Below, piece by piece: positions 26,413 through 34,757 of a stretch of 64,000 nt of DNA. The DNA lies in NCBI RefSeq assembly GCF_010730355.1, contig NZ_AP022576.1, forward strand, positions 3,100,001-3,164,000, in the 5' to 3' direction. Source of the DNA: Mycobacterium florentinum. GTDB taxonomy: Bacteria > Actinomycetota > Actinomycetes > Mycobacteriales > Mycobacteriaceae. The translations under genes were made by a program, and so were the position numbers. The notes under the pieces are model-generated. The model made no database searches and was not told the origin of the DNA. It was given only the letters and a program-made list of their open reading frames with translations. How positions within the stretch are numbered: position 1 is the first letter of the stretch; each line of letters begins with the position of its first letter.

Positions 26413-27087
26413 CTACTTGGTGATCGCGATGACTGCGCCGGGCCGCAGCCATTTCATGATCGACACCAGCTGAGCATCGTCGACCGCCACGCAACCCTCG
26501 GTCGGCTGGCCGTCGGTGGTGTGGAAGAAGAAGGCGGCGCCACCACCCGGCGTCTTGTTCTTGTTGACGCCCATCACGACCGCGTGCTTGTACTGCGGGA
26601 TCTGCAGGTTCTCACTCTCGGACGTGTTGAACTGGCACTGCGCCTTCGGACACACCTGCATCGAGTTGAACGTCGGGCTGTGGTCGTCGCCGCTCCACCA
26701 GTAGTTGGGTCCGGCGACCTGGGTGTACGGCAGTCCGGTACCGGGATTCGGCGCGGTGCCGAATGCGGCGTCAAGGCTGTAGACGCCCATCGGCGTGGCC
26801 GGAACGCCGCTCTTGGCCTGCGGCGCCATGCCCGCCGACCCGACGTGCGTCGGGATGCCGGACCGCAGCGACTGCCAGCCCGCCGCGGTGCGCTGGAATA
26901 TCTCCATCGTCGCGTTCGAACCGCCGGTGCTGACAACCGAAACCACCTGTGTGGCATTGCCAACCGAGTTCGCAAACCACGGAACGGCGCCCGGGGTGCC
27001 GGCCGGGGCGGCACCTGCCGTCGGCGCGAGCACGAGCGAAATCCACAGGGCGCACAGCGAAGCGAGCAGTCGGCGCATGCACTCCAT
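26413..27087 (-). CDS. Exported YkuD-like protein, Rv0309-like
   Basis: A 224-residue protein with a signal peptide and a YkuD-type (L,D-transpeptidase-like) domain. The catalytic block is FFFHTTDGQPTEGCVAVDD: a His, then GC a short distance on, as in the ErfK/YkuD group, without the canonical SHGC wording. WFANSVGNATQVVSVVSTGGSNA and AGMAPQAKSG-PATPMGVYSLD match M. tuberculosis Rv0309 as I remember it, an exported protein. It probably acts on the cell wall; whether it is a transpeptidase is not settled by sequence. Four Cys could form disulfides. Confidence 0.85.
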   Translation of the reverse strand: MECMRRLLASLCALWISLVLAPTAGAAPAGTPGAVPWFANSVGNATQVVSVVSTGGSNATMEIFQRTAAGWQSLRSGIPTHVGSAGMAPQAKSGVPATPMGVYSLDAAFGTAPNPGTGLPYTQVAGPNYWWSGDDHSPTFNSMQVCPKAQCQFNTSESENLQIPQYKHAVVMGVNKNKTPGGGAAFFFHTTDGQPTEGCVAVDDAQLVSIMKWLRPGAVIAITK

Positions 27088-27152
27088 CGTCCGGCGACGC
27101 CAAGCTCGGGGTCAAGTCAAGCTTTGGCCCCGGTTGGGTCACAGCCTCGTGA

Positions 27153-27800
27153 TCAACGAAAAGCCCACCACGGCAGTGGTTTAGGACGAAACACCGCCAG
27201 GCACAGCAGAACGTAGAGGTATCCGAGCGCCCAGCCGGCCAGGACGTCGGACGGGTAATGCACGTTCAAGGCGACCCGGGAGATCCCGACCACCAACAGA
27301 ATGATCGCGCTCACCGTCATCGCGATACGCCCCATCGTCGCGTTCATCATCGGCACGACGAAGGCCAGCAGCGCGAGCACCGACGCCATCGTCTCCAGCG
27401 CGTGCCCGGAGGGAAACGACGTCTGCGCGATGGGCACCAGCATGGTCGACGGCCGCGGACGATCGGCCAGGCCCTTGGCCGCCTGCGTCACCAACCCGTT
27501 CAGCAGCCCGCAGGCGAACAGCACCAGCGCCGCGCGCACGTTGCGCCGCAGCAGCGCGACCACCGTCGCCACCGTGCCCACCAGCCGCAGCGGGACCGGC
27601 CCCAGCACATTCGTCACGACTTCCCAGAACCGCAGCCACATCGGATGCTTGACCGCGACGTCGTGTGAGGCGTTCAGCAACGACCAATCCAGCCCATGCA
27701 GCCAGCCCCAATTCTGGCGGTACCCCACCCACATCAGCGCATAGACCGCGACGGCCACCAGCGCGGCATAGGCGGCCATGGACGGCCGTGGGCGAGTCAC
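27153..27800 (-). CDS. PAP2-family membrane phosphatase, Rv0308-like
   Basis: A 215-residue membrane protein with five to six hydrophobic segments and the full acid phosphatase triad: KGLADRPRP, PSGHA and SRVALNVHYPSD. It should dephosphorylate a lipid phosphate such as phosphatidate or a polyprenyl diphosphate on the outer side of the membrane. GTG at 27800 or ATG at 27779 may be the start. It lies upstream of the Rv0309-like gene on the same strand, with 65 bases between, so the two may be co-transcribed. Confidence 0.85.
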   Translation of the reverse strand: MTRPRPSMAAYAALVAVAVYALMWVGYRQNWGWLHGLDWSLLNASHDVAVKHPMWLRFWEVVTNVLGPVPLRLVGTVATVVALLRRNVRAALVLFACGLLNGLVTQAAKGLADRPRPSTMLVPIAQTSFPSGHALETMASVLALLAFVVPMMNATMGRIAMTVSAIILLVVGISRVALNVHYPSDVLAGWALGYLYVLLCLAVFRPKPLPWWAFR

Positions 27801-27868
27801 CCCTAAGCGATACCAGGCTCACCACGCGGATCGGTGGACCCCACTCGGTTCCGCGTCATACTGGCTTC

Positions 27869-28351
27869 ATGGCGGTCATCGTCCGCAGATTGCTCGGCAT
27901 CGGAAAGCTACCCGACGACCTGCATGCCCAGGTCGAAGCCGAAGGGGTGCTCTACCTCGCCGACTACGTCGCGGTGACCAGGCGGTTCAGCGGCGTCATC
28001 CCCGGTGTGCGGTTGCCGCACAGCGTCGCCTACTACACGGGCTCGCTCGTGCTCACCAGGGAACGAGTGCTCGCGACGCTGTCGATGCTGCCGAAGCTGG
28101 CCGGCGTGACCGTCGACGTCCGCTGGGATGCACCGCCCACCGGCGCGGCCCGAGTGGAGATCTCGTCGACGGGCCTGGAGGTCAACGTCGACGTCGCGCA
28201 GGTCGACGACAAGTTCAGCGGCGAACTGTCGCTGGTCTACAAGGCCGAGATCCCGCCGGATGTGCTCAGCGGGTTGCCGGCACGTACGTTGACGTTCGAC
28301 ATGACGCCAGACTGCGTCGTGCGCGCGGTCGGCGTCACCTACAGTCCGTGA
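27869..28351 (+). CDS. Conserved mycobacterial protein, Rv0307c-like
   Basis: A 160-residue soluble protein, the size recalled for Rv0307c, divergent from the PAP2 gene as in M. tuberculosis. The sequence is beta-rich (GVTVDVRWDAPPTGAARVEISSTGLEVNVDVAQ). There is no signal peptide. I know no function. The ATG at 27869 is chosen over the longer open frame, which runs back through the PAP2 gene. Confidence 0.75.
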   Translation: MAVIVRRLLGIGKLPDDLHAQVEAEGVLYLADYVAVTRRFSGVIPGVRLPHSVAYYTGSLVLTRERVLATLSMLPKLAGVTVDVRWDAPPTGAARVEISSTGLEVNVDVAQVDDKFSGELSLVYKAEIPPDVLSGLPARTLTFDMTPDCVVRAVGVTYSP

Positions 28352-28361
28352 GCGGGCCCTC

Positions 28362-28613
28362 TCACAGCCTGAACATCTCGCGGGACATCGCCGCGTCCTC
28401 GACGAAACGTTCGCGCCGGTGGTAGTGGGGTTGGGCAGGCCGCTCCCTGCGCCGCGGTGAAATGACCACGGCGCAGCCGGCGATCACGGTCTCGGCTATC
28501 CGGCGCGCGAATTTTCGAGCGCTGAAGGTGCGTGCCGATCCCCCGCCCGGCAATCGCCACGCCACAGGCTCGTTGCCCGCGGGATGGCTGGCCCCGACCG
28601 CGAGGTCAGTCAC
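28362..28613 (-). CDS. Small hypothetical protein coupled to the tautomerase gene
   Basis: An 83-residue basic protein starting at GTG 28613. Its start codon overlaps the tautomerase stop (the eight bases GTGACTGA), which suggests translational coupling. The sequence is Arg-rich with a basic middle part (FSARKFARRIAETVIAGC) and a helical end (RERFVEDAAMSREMFRL). It fills an otherwise empty 250-base gap. I do not recognise it, and it could also be a chance frame. Confidence 0.45.
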   Translation of the reverse strand: MTDLAVGASHPAGNEPVAWRLPGGGSARTFSARKFARRIAETVIAGCAVVISPRRRERPAQPHYHRRERFVEDAAMSREMFRL

Positions 28614-29106
28614 CGGAGGACTCCGCGAACGCGACGTCGCGCCCAGCCAGGCGTTGCTCGGCGTAGTCACGCCCCTTGTCGCGGTCACGCAACACGGCGC
28701 CCGCGATGTCCGCAAGACGGACCACCCGTCCGCCGGCGCCCCAGTTGCCGTCGGGAATCTCGTTGCCAATGACCCAGATTCGTAATGGGTCCTGGTCGTA
28801 GCGCCCCTCTTCGGCCGCCAGGATGGCGTTGGTGATGTCGGCGACGACGCTCGCGGTGCGCGCATCGTCCAGCTGGCCTTGGGGCACCGAGGCGATCACC
28901 TTGTAGTGCGGGGCCGAGGGTGTCTCACCGGCGTGCAGCATCGCCGCGGGCCGATGCAGCCACACCTTGGCGAGCGACCGCGCAACCGGATCGGATGGGT
29001 CGGCCCCCTCGTGTTCGATCAGAATCTCGGCGAGCTGGCGCAGCAAGTCTTTTTCGGCATCTGCCGGCAAGGCCTGGTCGGGAATGTAGACGTCGAGCAT
29101 GGGCAT
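28606..29106 (-). CDS. Tautomerase-superfamily protein (4-oxalocrotonate tautomerase-like)
   Basis: A 166-residue protein that starts M-P-M-L-D-V-Y-I-P. The Pro directly after Met would become the N-terminal catalytic base once Met is removed, as in tautomerases. The length is about twice that of a 4-OT subunit, fitting fused-dimer members such as cis-3-chloroacrylic acid dehalogenase-like or malonate semialdehyde decarboxylase-like enzymes. It diverges from an HxlR gene across a palindrome, so its expression is probably induced by an aromatic or electrophilic compound. Confidence 0.85.
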   Translation of the reverse strand: MPMLDVYIPDQALPADAEKDLLRQLAEILIEHEGADPSDPVARSLAKVWLHRPAAMLHAGETPSAPHYKVIASVPQGQLDDARTASVVADITNAILAAEEGRYDQDPLRIWVIGNEIPDGNWGAGGRVVRLADIAGAVLRDRDKGRDYAEQRLAGRDVAFAESSGD

Positions 29107-29151
29107 AACGGTCTGCCTTCCGATCGGGGCGGCGGGCCTGAACCGCTCTGA

Positions 29152-29166
29152 GTTGTGTAATACAAC
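29152..29166. promoter_or_regulatory. Candidate HxlR operator
   Basis: GTTGT-GTAAT-ACAAC is a perfect inverted repeat with a 5-base spacer in the 110-base gap between the tautomerase and the divergent HxlR gene. Confidence 0.6.
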
Positions 29167-29216
29167 GCAGCCTAGAAAGGCTGGGTTGCAATGTCAAACT
29201 CTGATAGGGTCTGAAT

Positions 29217-29696
29217 ATGTCCGACATGCGTGAGCACTATGTCGCCGACAATTGCTCGATCAAGCGGGCACTCGACGTCGTCGGCGAAAAGTGGACCCTG
29301 CTGGTGATGCGTGAAGCGTTCTACGGTGCCCGCCGATTCGATCAGTTCCAGGCCCGCATCGGATGTGCGCGCAACATCCTCAGCGATCGCCTGCTGACCC
29401 TGACCGAGGCCGGGATACTCCGGCGGGTCCCTTACCGCGAACCCGGACAACGCGAGCGACACGAATACCGGCTCACCGACAAGGGATTGGACCTCATCAC
29501 CGCCGTCATCGCCCTGATGCAATGGGGAGACCGCTGGGAAGCCGACGAGGACGGACCGCCGGTCAAGGTCTTGCACGACGATTGCGGCCACCCCGTCGAA
29601 GCAATCCTGCACTGCCCCCACGACGGCACGCTGCTGACCGCCCGAGACCTGCACGCCGTGCCCGGACCCGGTGCCCGCCTTGCAGCCGGCGCGTAG
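29217..29696 (+). CDS. HxlR-family transcriptional regulator
   Basis: A 159-residue winged-helix protein. The HxlR signature is clear: NCSIKRALDVVGEKWTLLVMREAFYGARRFDQFQARIGCARNILSDRLLTLTEAGIL, with the redox- or ligand-sensing Cys in DNCSI. An extra C-terminal segment, HDDCGHPVEAILHCPHDG, adds two Cys and three His and may bind metal. It probably controls the divergent tautomerase gene. Confidence 0.9.
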   Translation: MSDMREHYVADNCSIKRALDVVGEKWTLLVMREAFYGARRFDQFQARIGCARNILSDRLLTLTEAGILRRVPYREPGQRERHEYRLTDKGLDLITAVIALMQWGDRWEADEDGPPVKVLHDDCGHPVEAILHCPHDGTLLTARDLHAVPGPGARLAAGA

Positions 29697-29737
29697 AGGT
29701 ACGAATTACGGTTTCAACCAATGCTTTCCGACGAAAG

Positions 29738-30634
29738 CTAGGTGATCGACCAGAATTCGAGCAGGGTGCGCAACGTCGCGACAAGCGGCAGCGGTTGGTC
29801 GAGCATGGGATGGTGACCCGCCTCGGCCAGCTGCACGAACGGGCCCCTGAGTTGGAAGAGCGACCGCAGCAGCTCGCCCATGGCAGCGGACACCAATCCA
29901 GCTTCGCAGCTCAGATAGCCTATGCGGCAGCGCATTTGGGCAATCATGGTCTCCAGCGACTCTTCGTCGTCGGGTTCTGGCTCGAGCAATTCACCATCGA
30001 AGATGGTCGGGTCGAATTTCCAAACCCACTTTTTTCCGGCCTTGCGGACCGATTCGGCGGCGATGTGCTTGGCGACGTAGGGCAGCACCAGCTCCTGCCG
30101 GGGCACCGCTGTGAAATGCGACAGGATTTCGTCTCGTGATCCATACTCGGTGCGCTTGCGGTTGCGCAGCCTTGCCGCTTCGGGCGCACGGTCTCGCAAC
30201 GGCGAGTCGATCACCACGACGCTGTTGATCTCGTCGCCACGATTGATCGCCGCGGTCGCCGCCACCCAACCACCCATGCTGTGGCCGACGATGGTCGGCC
30301 GGCCCGAGGCCCCGGCGGCCGGCAGGATCGCCATCACTTCCCGCGCCCAGGTTTCCAGGTCGTAGCTGGCGCGGGTGTCGCTGTCGCCGTGTCCGGACAG
30401 ATCCGGTGCGATCACGCGATGGGTGTGGGAAAAGAACGGGGCGATGTGGTCCCACCAGCCGGAGTGCGCGGCGCCACCGTGGACGAACACCACGGGCGGT
30501 TGGTCCGGGTCACCCCAGGCGCGCACGTGTATTCGGCAGCCGTCGACCTCGGCATCGCAATGGTCCGGCTTTTGCGCGAGTGCGGCCGTGAACCACGACG
30601 GCTCGGCCGGGGTCAGGCGAGAACGGGAAAACAA
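29738..30634 (-). CDS. Alpha/beta hydrolase
   Basis: A 298-residue hydrolase with the oxyanion motif FVHGGAAHSGWW, nucleophile elbow GHSMGG and a C-terminal His in AEAGHHPMLDQP; the cap domain is helical. It resembles epoxide hydrolase / lipase-type members. The start is a TTG at 30634, supported by GGAAGGA 7 bases upstream; no better start exists before the conserved core. Substrate unknown. A BlaI-type palindrome lies 77 bases upstream of the start. Confidence 0.85.
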   Translation of the reverse strand: MFSRSRLTPAEPSWFTAALAQKPDHCDAEVDGCRIHVRAWGDPDQPPVVFVHGGAAHSGWWDHIAPFFSHTHRVIAPDLSGHGDSDTRASYDLETWAREVMAILPAAGASGRPTIVGHSMGGWVAATAAINRGDEINSVVVIDSPLRDRAPEAARLRNRKRTEYGSRDEILSHFTAVPRQELVLPYVAKHIAAESVRKAGKKWVWKFDPTIFDGELLEPEPDDEESLETMIAQMRCRIGYLSCEAGLVSAAMGELLRSLFQLRGPFVQLAEAGHHPMLDQPLPLVATLRTLLEFWSIT

Positions 30635-30710
30635 GTCCGGATCCTTCCCGTTCGCGATGAAAAGTCAGCCCAATCGACGTCTCACATTAGCGGCAACTCT
30701 TGGCAACAAT

Positions 30711-30727
30711 TACTACGCTATGTAGTA
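30711..30727. promoter_or_regulatory. BlaI/MecI-type palindrome
   Basis: TACTAC-GCTAT-GTAGTA is a perfect inverted repeat. It resembles the TACTAC/GTAGTA dyad bound by BlaI/MecI/CopY-family repressors. It sits between two divergent genes, a hydrolase and a DUF4383 protein. No blaI gene is in this window. Confidence 0.6.
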
Positions 30728-30763
30728 TTCGACTATTACCCGCCGTCCCCAGGGAGGTGCGCG

Positions 30764-31213
30764 GTGAAGTGGAGTTTCGCGCAGATCGCTCTGCTGATCA
30801 TTTGTGCGCTGCACGTCATTGAGTCCGTGATCGGATTCATTCTCGAACCCAGCTTCGCGACCGGTCCCGGCGCGCCGACCGTGCAGCTGCTCGGCATGGA
30901 CTACAACGGGTGGCACGCCGTGGCCGGACTGGCCCTCTTCGCGCCCGGCTTCGTGTTCGCCCGACGAAAATCGTGGGCGGTGCTGTATCTGATCCTCGCC
31001 GCGATCGGCGGTGCGCTGCCGGGCATCTGGGCCTTCTTCTCGCACCAGGTCGCCGTCGTTTTCACCTTCCCCAACAACACCACCGACGCCGTGGTCCACC
31101 TGGTCACCGGGGCGGTGATGGCCGCGGCCGCGGCCGTGCAGATCCACATCGACGGTGGCCTCAAAAACTCGCTGGCCGATCTGCACGCGAACCATCGGTC
31201 CGCGGGGCGTTGA
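30764..31213 (+). CDS. DUF4383-like four-helix membrane protein
   Basis: A 149-residue membrane protein with four hydrophobic segments. The blocks NGWHAVAGLALFAPGF and NNTTDAVVHLVTGAVMAAAA are the pattern of DUF4383-type proteins (NxxHxxxG and DxxxHxxxG). AGGGAGG 6 bases before the GTG at 30764 fixes the start; the longer open frame overlaps the divergent hydrolase. Function unknown. Confidence 0.8.
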   Translation: MKWSFAQIALLIICALHVIESVIGFILEPSFATGPGAPTVQLLGMDYNGWHAVAGLALFAPGFVFARRKSWAVLYLILAAIGGALPGIWAFFSHQVAVVFTFPNNTTDAVVHLVTGAVMAAAAAVQIHIDGGLKNSLADLHANHRSAGR

Positions 31214-31231
31214 TCTCGTCGGCGGTCGGCG

Positions 31232-31516
31232 CTACCGGTTCTCGGTGATCGTCATCAGGGGCCACGGCGGCTGCCGGAGCACCGCGAGGCTGCCGATGAC
31301 CGCCGCTAGCAGACCGGTGAGCACTCCGAGCAGCGCGACGCGACTGGCGTCGACGGCGGGCACCCAGGTGCCCTTGCCCGCGTGGATGACGAAGACGCCG
31401 AGGGGCTTTTCGACCCGGATCACGGTGGTACCGTCGCTGGTCTCGAAGGGCTCGCCGTAGACACGGCCGGCGCTGCCGTCGGTGGGCAGTTGTTCGAGCA
31501 CGTCCGAATACTTCAC
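31232..31516 (-). CDS. Small membrane protein with GerW/YtfJ-like N-terminus
   Basis: A 94-residue protein. The first half contains RVYGEPFETSDGTTVIRVEK, which resembles the repeated core of GerW/YtfJ sporulation-type proteins; the second half has one or two hydrophobic segments (VALLGVLTGLLAAVIGSLAVL) and a short basic end. AGGGAG lies 7 bases before the GTG start. Mycobacteria do not sporulate, so the role must differ. It overlaps nothing and diverges from the bluB-like gene by 46 bases. Confidence 0.6.
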   Translation of the reverse strand: MKYSDVLEQLPTDGSAGRVYGEPFETSDGTTVIRVEKPLGVFVIHAGKGTWVPAVDASRVALLGVLTGLLAAVIGSLAVLRQPPWPLMTITENR

Positions 31517-31562
31517 TGCACGCTCCCTTGCTGTTGTGGGACTGCGCGATACATTGACGCTA

Positions 31563-32276
31563 ATGCCATTCTCCCCCGGTGAGTACTCCGATGGCGCTGT
31601 GAGCGAACATGCGTTCAGCTCGCAAGACCGTCGCGTCGTCTACCGGGTGATCGCCGAACGACGCGACATGCGCCGGTTCGTGCCCGGCAGCGTGGTGCCC
31701 GAGGAGGTGCTGGCCCGCCTGTTGCAGGCCGCGCACGCCGCCCCCAGCGTCGGGCTGATGCAACCGTGGCGGTTCATCCGGATCACCGATGACGCGGTGC
31801 GCCGCAGCATCCACGCCCTCGTCGACGAGGAACGCCCGCGCACCGCCGAAGCGCTGGGACCGCGCGGCGCGGAGTTTCTGCGGCTGAAGGTCGAGGGCAT
31901 CCTCGAATGCGCCGAACTCCTGGTGGTGGCGCTGGCGGACAATCGCGACGTCCACATTTTCGGCCGGCGCACGCTGCCGCAGATGGATCTGGCATCGGTG
32001 TCCTGCGCGATCCAGAACCTGTGGCTGGCCGCTCGGGCCGAAGGTCTGGGGGTCGGCTGGGTTTCGCTGTTCGATCCGCAACCCCTGGCCGAGCTGCTGG
32101 CAATGCCGGCCGGTGCCGAGCCGGTGGCCATCCTGTGCGTCGGACCGGTGCCCGAATTCCCCGACCGGCCGGCCCTCGAGCTCGACGGCTGGACGCGGGC
32201 ACGACCGCTGTCGGAGTTCGTCTCCGAAAACCGATGGTCTCAGCCGCCGGACGCCCGGCCCGGCCGGCCCGCGTAA
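31563..32276 (+). CDS. bluB: 5,6-dimethylbenzimidazole synthase-like nitroreductase (BluB), Rv0306-like
   Basis: A 237-residue flavin enzyme of the nitroreductase fold. RRVVYRVIAERRDMRRFVPGSVVPEEVLARLLQAAHAAPSVGLMQPWRFI is the BluB N-terminal FMN-binding block; GLGVGWVSLFDPQPLAELLAMP is the second. BluB breaks down FMN to 5,6-dimethylbenzimidazole, the lower ligand of vitamin B12. No cobalamin genes are nearby, as I recall for Rv0306. The ATG at 31563 fits; a later GTG is possible. Confidence 0.85.
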   Translation: MPFSPGEYSDGAVSEHAFSSQDRRVVYRVIAERRDMRRFVPGSVVPEEVLARLLQAAHAAPSVGLMQPWRFIRITDDAVRRSIHALVDEERPRTAEALGPRGAEFLRLKVEGILECAELLVVALADNRDVHIFGRRTLPQMDLASVSCAIQNLWLAARAEGLGVGWVSLFDPQPLAELLAMPAGAEPVAILCVGPVPEFPDRPALELDGWTRARPLSEFVSENRWSQPPDARPGRPA

Positions 32277-32308
32277 TCCCACTCGGTGTGAGTCATACGC
32301 GCACCATG

Positions 32309-32370
32309 CGCCGAACGTGCTCTCATGGCGACAAAATGGCCGAAAACCCGCCCTGAGAGCACGTTCGGCG
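32309..32370. terminator. Perfect 17-base inverted repeat, terminator or palindromic unit
   Basis: CGCCGAACGTGCTCTCA (32309-32325) and TGAGAGCACGTTCGGCG (32354-32370) pair perfectly across a 28-base loop. It follows the bluB-like gene and precedes the sulfatase gene on the same strand. The arm length and loop are large for a terminator, so it may be a dispersed palindromic element. Confidence 0.6.
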
Positions 32371-32446
32371 ATGGACTGGGTGGCACACCCAGATTCATCG
32401 CACGTCGCTGCGGGTATCGTCGCCGGTCGCAAGGCAAGGTGTAAAG

Positions 32447-33817
32447 GTGACGGAGATGACCGGCGACAACGTACTGATCGTGCACTGGCACGACCTGGGG
32501 CGCTATCTCGGCGCCTACGGTCACTCGGACGTCACCAGCCCGCGATTGGACCGGCTCGCCGCCGAGAGCATCCTGTTCACCCGGGCCCATGCCACCGCAC
32601 CGCTGTGCACGCCGTCGCGGGGCTCGTTGTTCACCGGTCGCTATCCGCAGAGCAACGGACTGGTCGGCCTGGCCCACCACGGCTGGGAATACCGCGCCGG
32701 CGTCCAGACCCTGCCCCAGATCCTGTCCGAATCGGGCTGGCATTCGGTGCTTTTCGGTATGCAGCACGAGACGTCCTACCCGAAACGTCTGGGCTTCGAC
32801 GAATTCGACGTGTCCAACTCCTACTGCGACTACGTGGTGGACAGAGTCCAGGATTGGCTGCGCACCGACGCCGCGGCGCGGGGCGACCAACCGTTCCTGC
32901 TGACGGCCGGATTCTTCGAGACCCACCGCCCCTATCCGCGAGACCGCTACGAGCCGGCCGACAGCGCGGCCGTCGATCCGCCCGACTACCTGCCCGACAC
33001 CCCGGAGGTGCGCGGCGATCTGGCCGACTTCTACGGCGCCATCAGCACGGCCGACGCCGCGGTGGGCCGGATGCTGGACACGCTGGCCGAGACGGGCCTG
33101 GACGCCAGCACCTGGGTGGTGTTCTTCACCGATCACGGCCCCGCCTTCCCTCGGGCGAAATCCACGTTGTACGACGCCGGAACCGGCATCGCCCTGCTCA
33201 TCCGCCCGCCGGCCAGCCGCGCCGCAACACCTCAGGTCTACGACGAGCTGTTCAGCGGCGTCGACCTGGTGCCGACACTGCTGGAGCTGCTGGGCCTCGA
33301 CGTGCCCGCCGAGATCGAGGGCGTCTCGCACGCGCACGCCCTGCTCGCCCCGGACACACCGGCCGACCCGGTGCGTGAGCAGGTGTACACGATGAAGACC
33401 TATCACGACTCGTTCGATCCGATTCGGGCAATCCGCACAAAGGAATACAGCTACATCGAGAACTACGTGCCACGCCCGCTACTAGACCTGCCCTGGGACA
33501 TCGAAGAGAGCCCCTCGGGTTTGGCGGTTGCGCCGTTCGTGAAATCGCCACGCCCGGAGCGCGAACTCTACGATCTGCGAACCGATCCCACCGAGACCAC
33601 CAACCTGCTGGCCGACGGCGATTCGGGCATGGACGCGGTTGCCGCGGATTTAGCTGTCCGCCTTAATGATTGGCGCCAGCGTACCGGCGACGTCATCCCG
33701 TCGGACTTCGCCGGCACCCGCATCGCGATGCGCTATACCGAGACGTACCTGCAGATCCATCACACGACACCGACAAGCCGGTCGGCGATCGCCGCCGACC
33801 GCGGCGTCGAGGAGTAG
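32447..33817 (+). CDS. atsG: Sulfatase, Rv0296c-like
   Basis: A 456-residue arylsulfatase-type enzyme. The sulfatase signature is LCTPSRGSLFTGRYP, with Cys54 as the residue converted to formylglycine and Arg58 conserved. Metal-site sequences include FFTDHGPAF, and ETHRPYPRDRY is a typical substrate-side block. It has no signal peptide, so it should act in the cytosol. The wording MT(E)-GDNVLIVHWHDLGRYLG matches Rv0296c as I remember it, including the GTG start; an ATG three codons in is the alternative. In M. tuberculosis a sulfotransferase gene (Rv0295c) sits beside it; here it is absent. Confidence 0.85.
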   Translation: MTEMTGDNVLIVHWHDLGRYLGAYGHSDVTSPRLDRLAAESILFTRAHATAPLCTPSRGSLFTGRYPQSNGLVGLAHHGWEYRAGVQTLPQILSESGWHSVLFGMQHETSYPKRLGFDEFDVSNSYCDYVVDRVQDWLRTDAAARGDQPFLLTAGFFETHRPYPRDRYEPADSAAVDPPDYLPDTPEVRGDLADFYGAISTADAAVGRMLDTLAETGLDASTWVVFFTDHGPAFPRAKSTLYDAGTGIALLIRPPASRAATPQVYDELFSGVDLVPTLLELLGLDVPAEIEGVSHAHALLAPDTPADPVREQVYTMKTYHDSFDPIRAIRTKEYSYIENYVPRPLLDLPWDIEESPSGLAVAPFVKSPRPERELYDLRTDPTETTNLLADGDSGMDAVAADLAVRLNDWRQRTGDVIPSDFAGTRIAMRYTETYLQIHHTTPTSRSAIAADRGVEE

Positions 33818-33823
33818 GCAGCG

Positions 33824-34603
33824 CTATCCGCCGTCGGCGCCGCCGACCTCGGCGACGATGAACACCCGCCGGAACGGGAAGATTGTCGTACCGTCGGCAC
33901 GGGGCGGGTAGGCGTCGTCGAGCAGCGGGATGAGTTCTTCACGGAACTGTTCCCAGCCCGCGTCGTCGAGCCGCTCACGCACCGGGACCAGCGCGGTGCC
34001 GGTAATCCATTCCAGCACTGGGTGTTCCCCGGTCAGCTGGTGTAGATACGTCGTCTCCCAGGCATCGACCCGGCAGCCCGCATCCATCAACAAATTGGCG
34101 TAGTACGCCGGCGGCTGGACCACCGCGCCGACGCGGAAAGGTATGTCCTTCAGCATCTTTGCGTAGTGTTCGCGGCGTGCCACGGCCCGCACCGCGGCAT
34201 GTGACGGAGTTTCGAAGTTACCCGGAATCTGGACCGCGATCCACGATCGGGACGGCAGCTCGCCCGCCCACCGGACCAGCAGGTCGGCATGCTCGGGAAC
34301 CCAATGCAGGGCGGCGTTGCTGACCACCACGTCGGTGTCGGGTTTCGGCTTCCACTCCCGCAAGTCGCTGACCGAGGCATCGATCCCGCGTTCCCGGGCG
34401 GCGGCCACCATCTCCGGCGAGGTGTCCATCGCCTCGATTGCCGAGCCGGGCCAGCGCTTCTCCAAGTACTTCGTCAAGTTGCCGGGTCCGCAGCCCAGGT
34501 CGACCACCCGGCGCGCCCGCTCGGCCCCCACTCTCGAGAGCAAGTCGTAAAACGGACGGCTGCGATGGTCTGCAAATGCCAGGTAGACGTCTGGATCCCA
34601 CAT
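33824..34603 (-). CDS. tam: Trans-aconitate 2-methyltransferase
   Basis: A 259-residue SAM-dependent methyltransferase. Motif I is [15 protein letters not shown], then [12 protein letters not shown] (acidic residue for ribose) and [35 protein letters not shown] is the characteristic Tam start. It methylates trans-aconitate, an inhibitor of the citric-acid cycle. The open frame extends far upstream, but the ATG at 34603 with AGGAGG 6 bases before it is clearly the start. It sits beside ESX-3 as Rv0294 does in M. tuberculosis. Confidence 0.92.
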   Translation of the reverse strand: MWDPDVYLAFADHRSRPFYDLLSRVGAERARRVVDLGCGPGNLTKYLEKRWPGSAIEAMDTSPEMVAAARERGIDASVSDLREWKPKPDTDVVVSNAALHWVPEHADLLVRWAGELPSRSWIAVQIPGNFETPSHAAVRAVARREHYAKMLKDIPFRVGAVVQPPAYYANLLMDAGCRVDAWETTYLHQLTGEHPVLEWITGTALVPVRERLDDAGWEQFREELIPLLDDAYPPRADGTTIFPFRRVFIVAEVGGADGG

Positions 34604-34757
34604 GTCGGTCCTCCTGATCAACACCGCGGCTGGTCGGCCACATAGACAAAACCGTATTACCGCATCGTGCACCCGCGCCGCCCGAGTGGCCCCGGAATCC
34701 GCGCGGAACCCGTCAAATGCCCAGAATCCGCCGTCGGGCGCGTTAGCATCGGCATTC

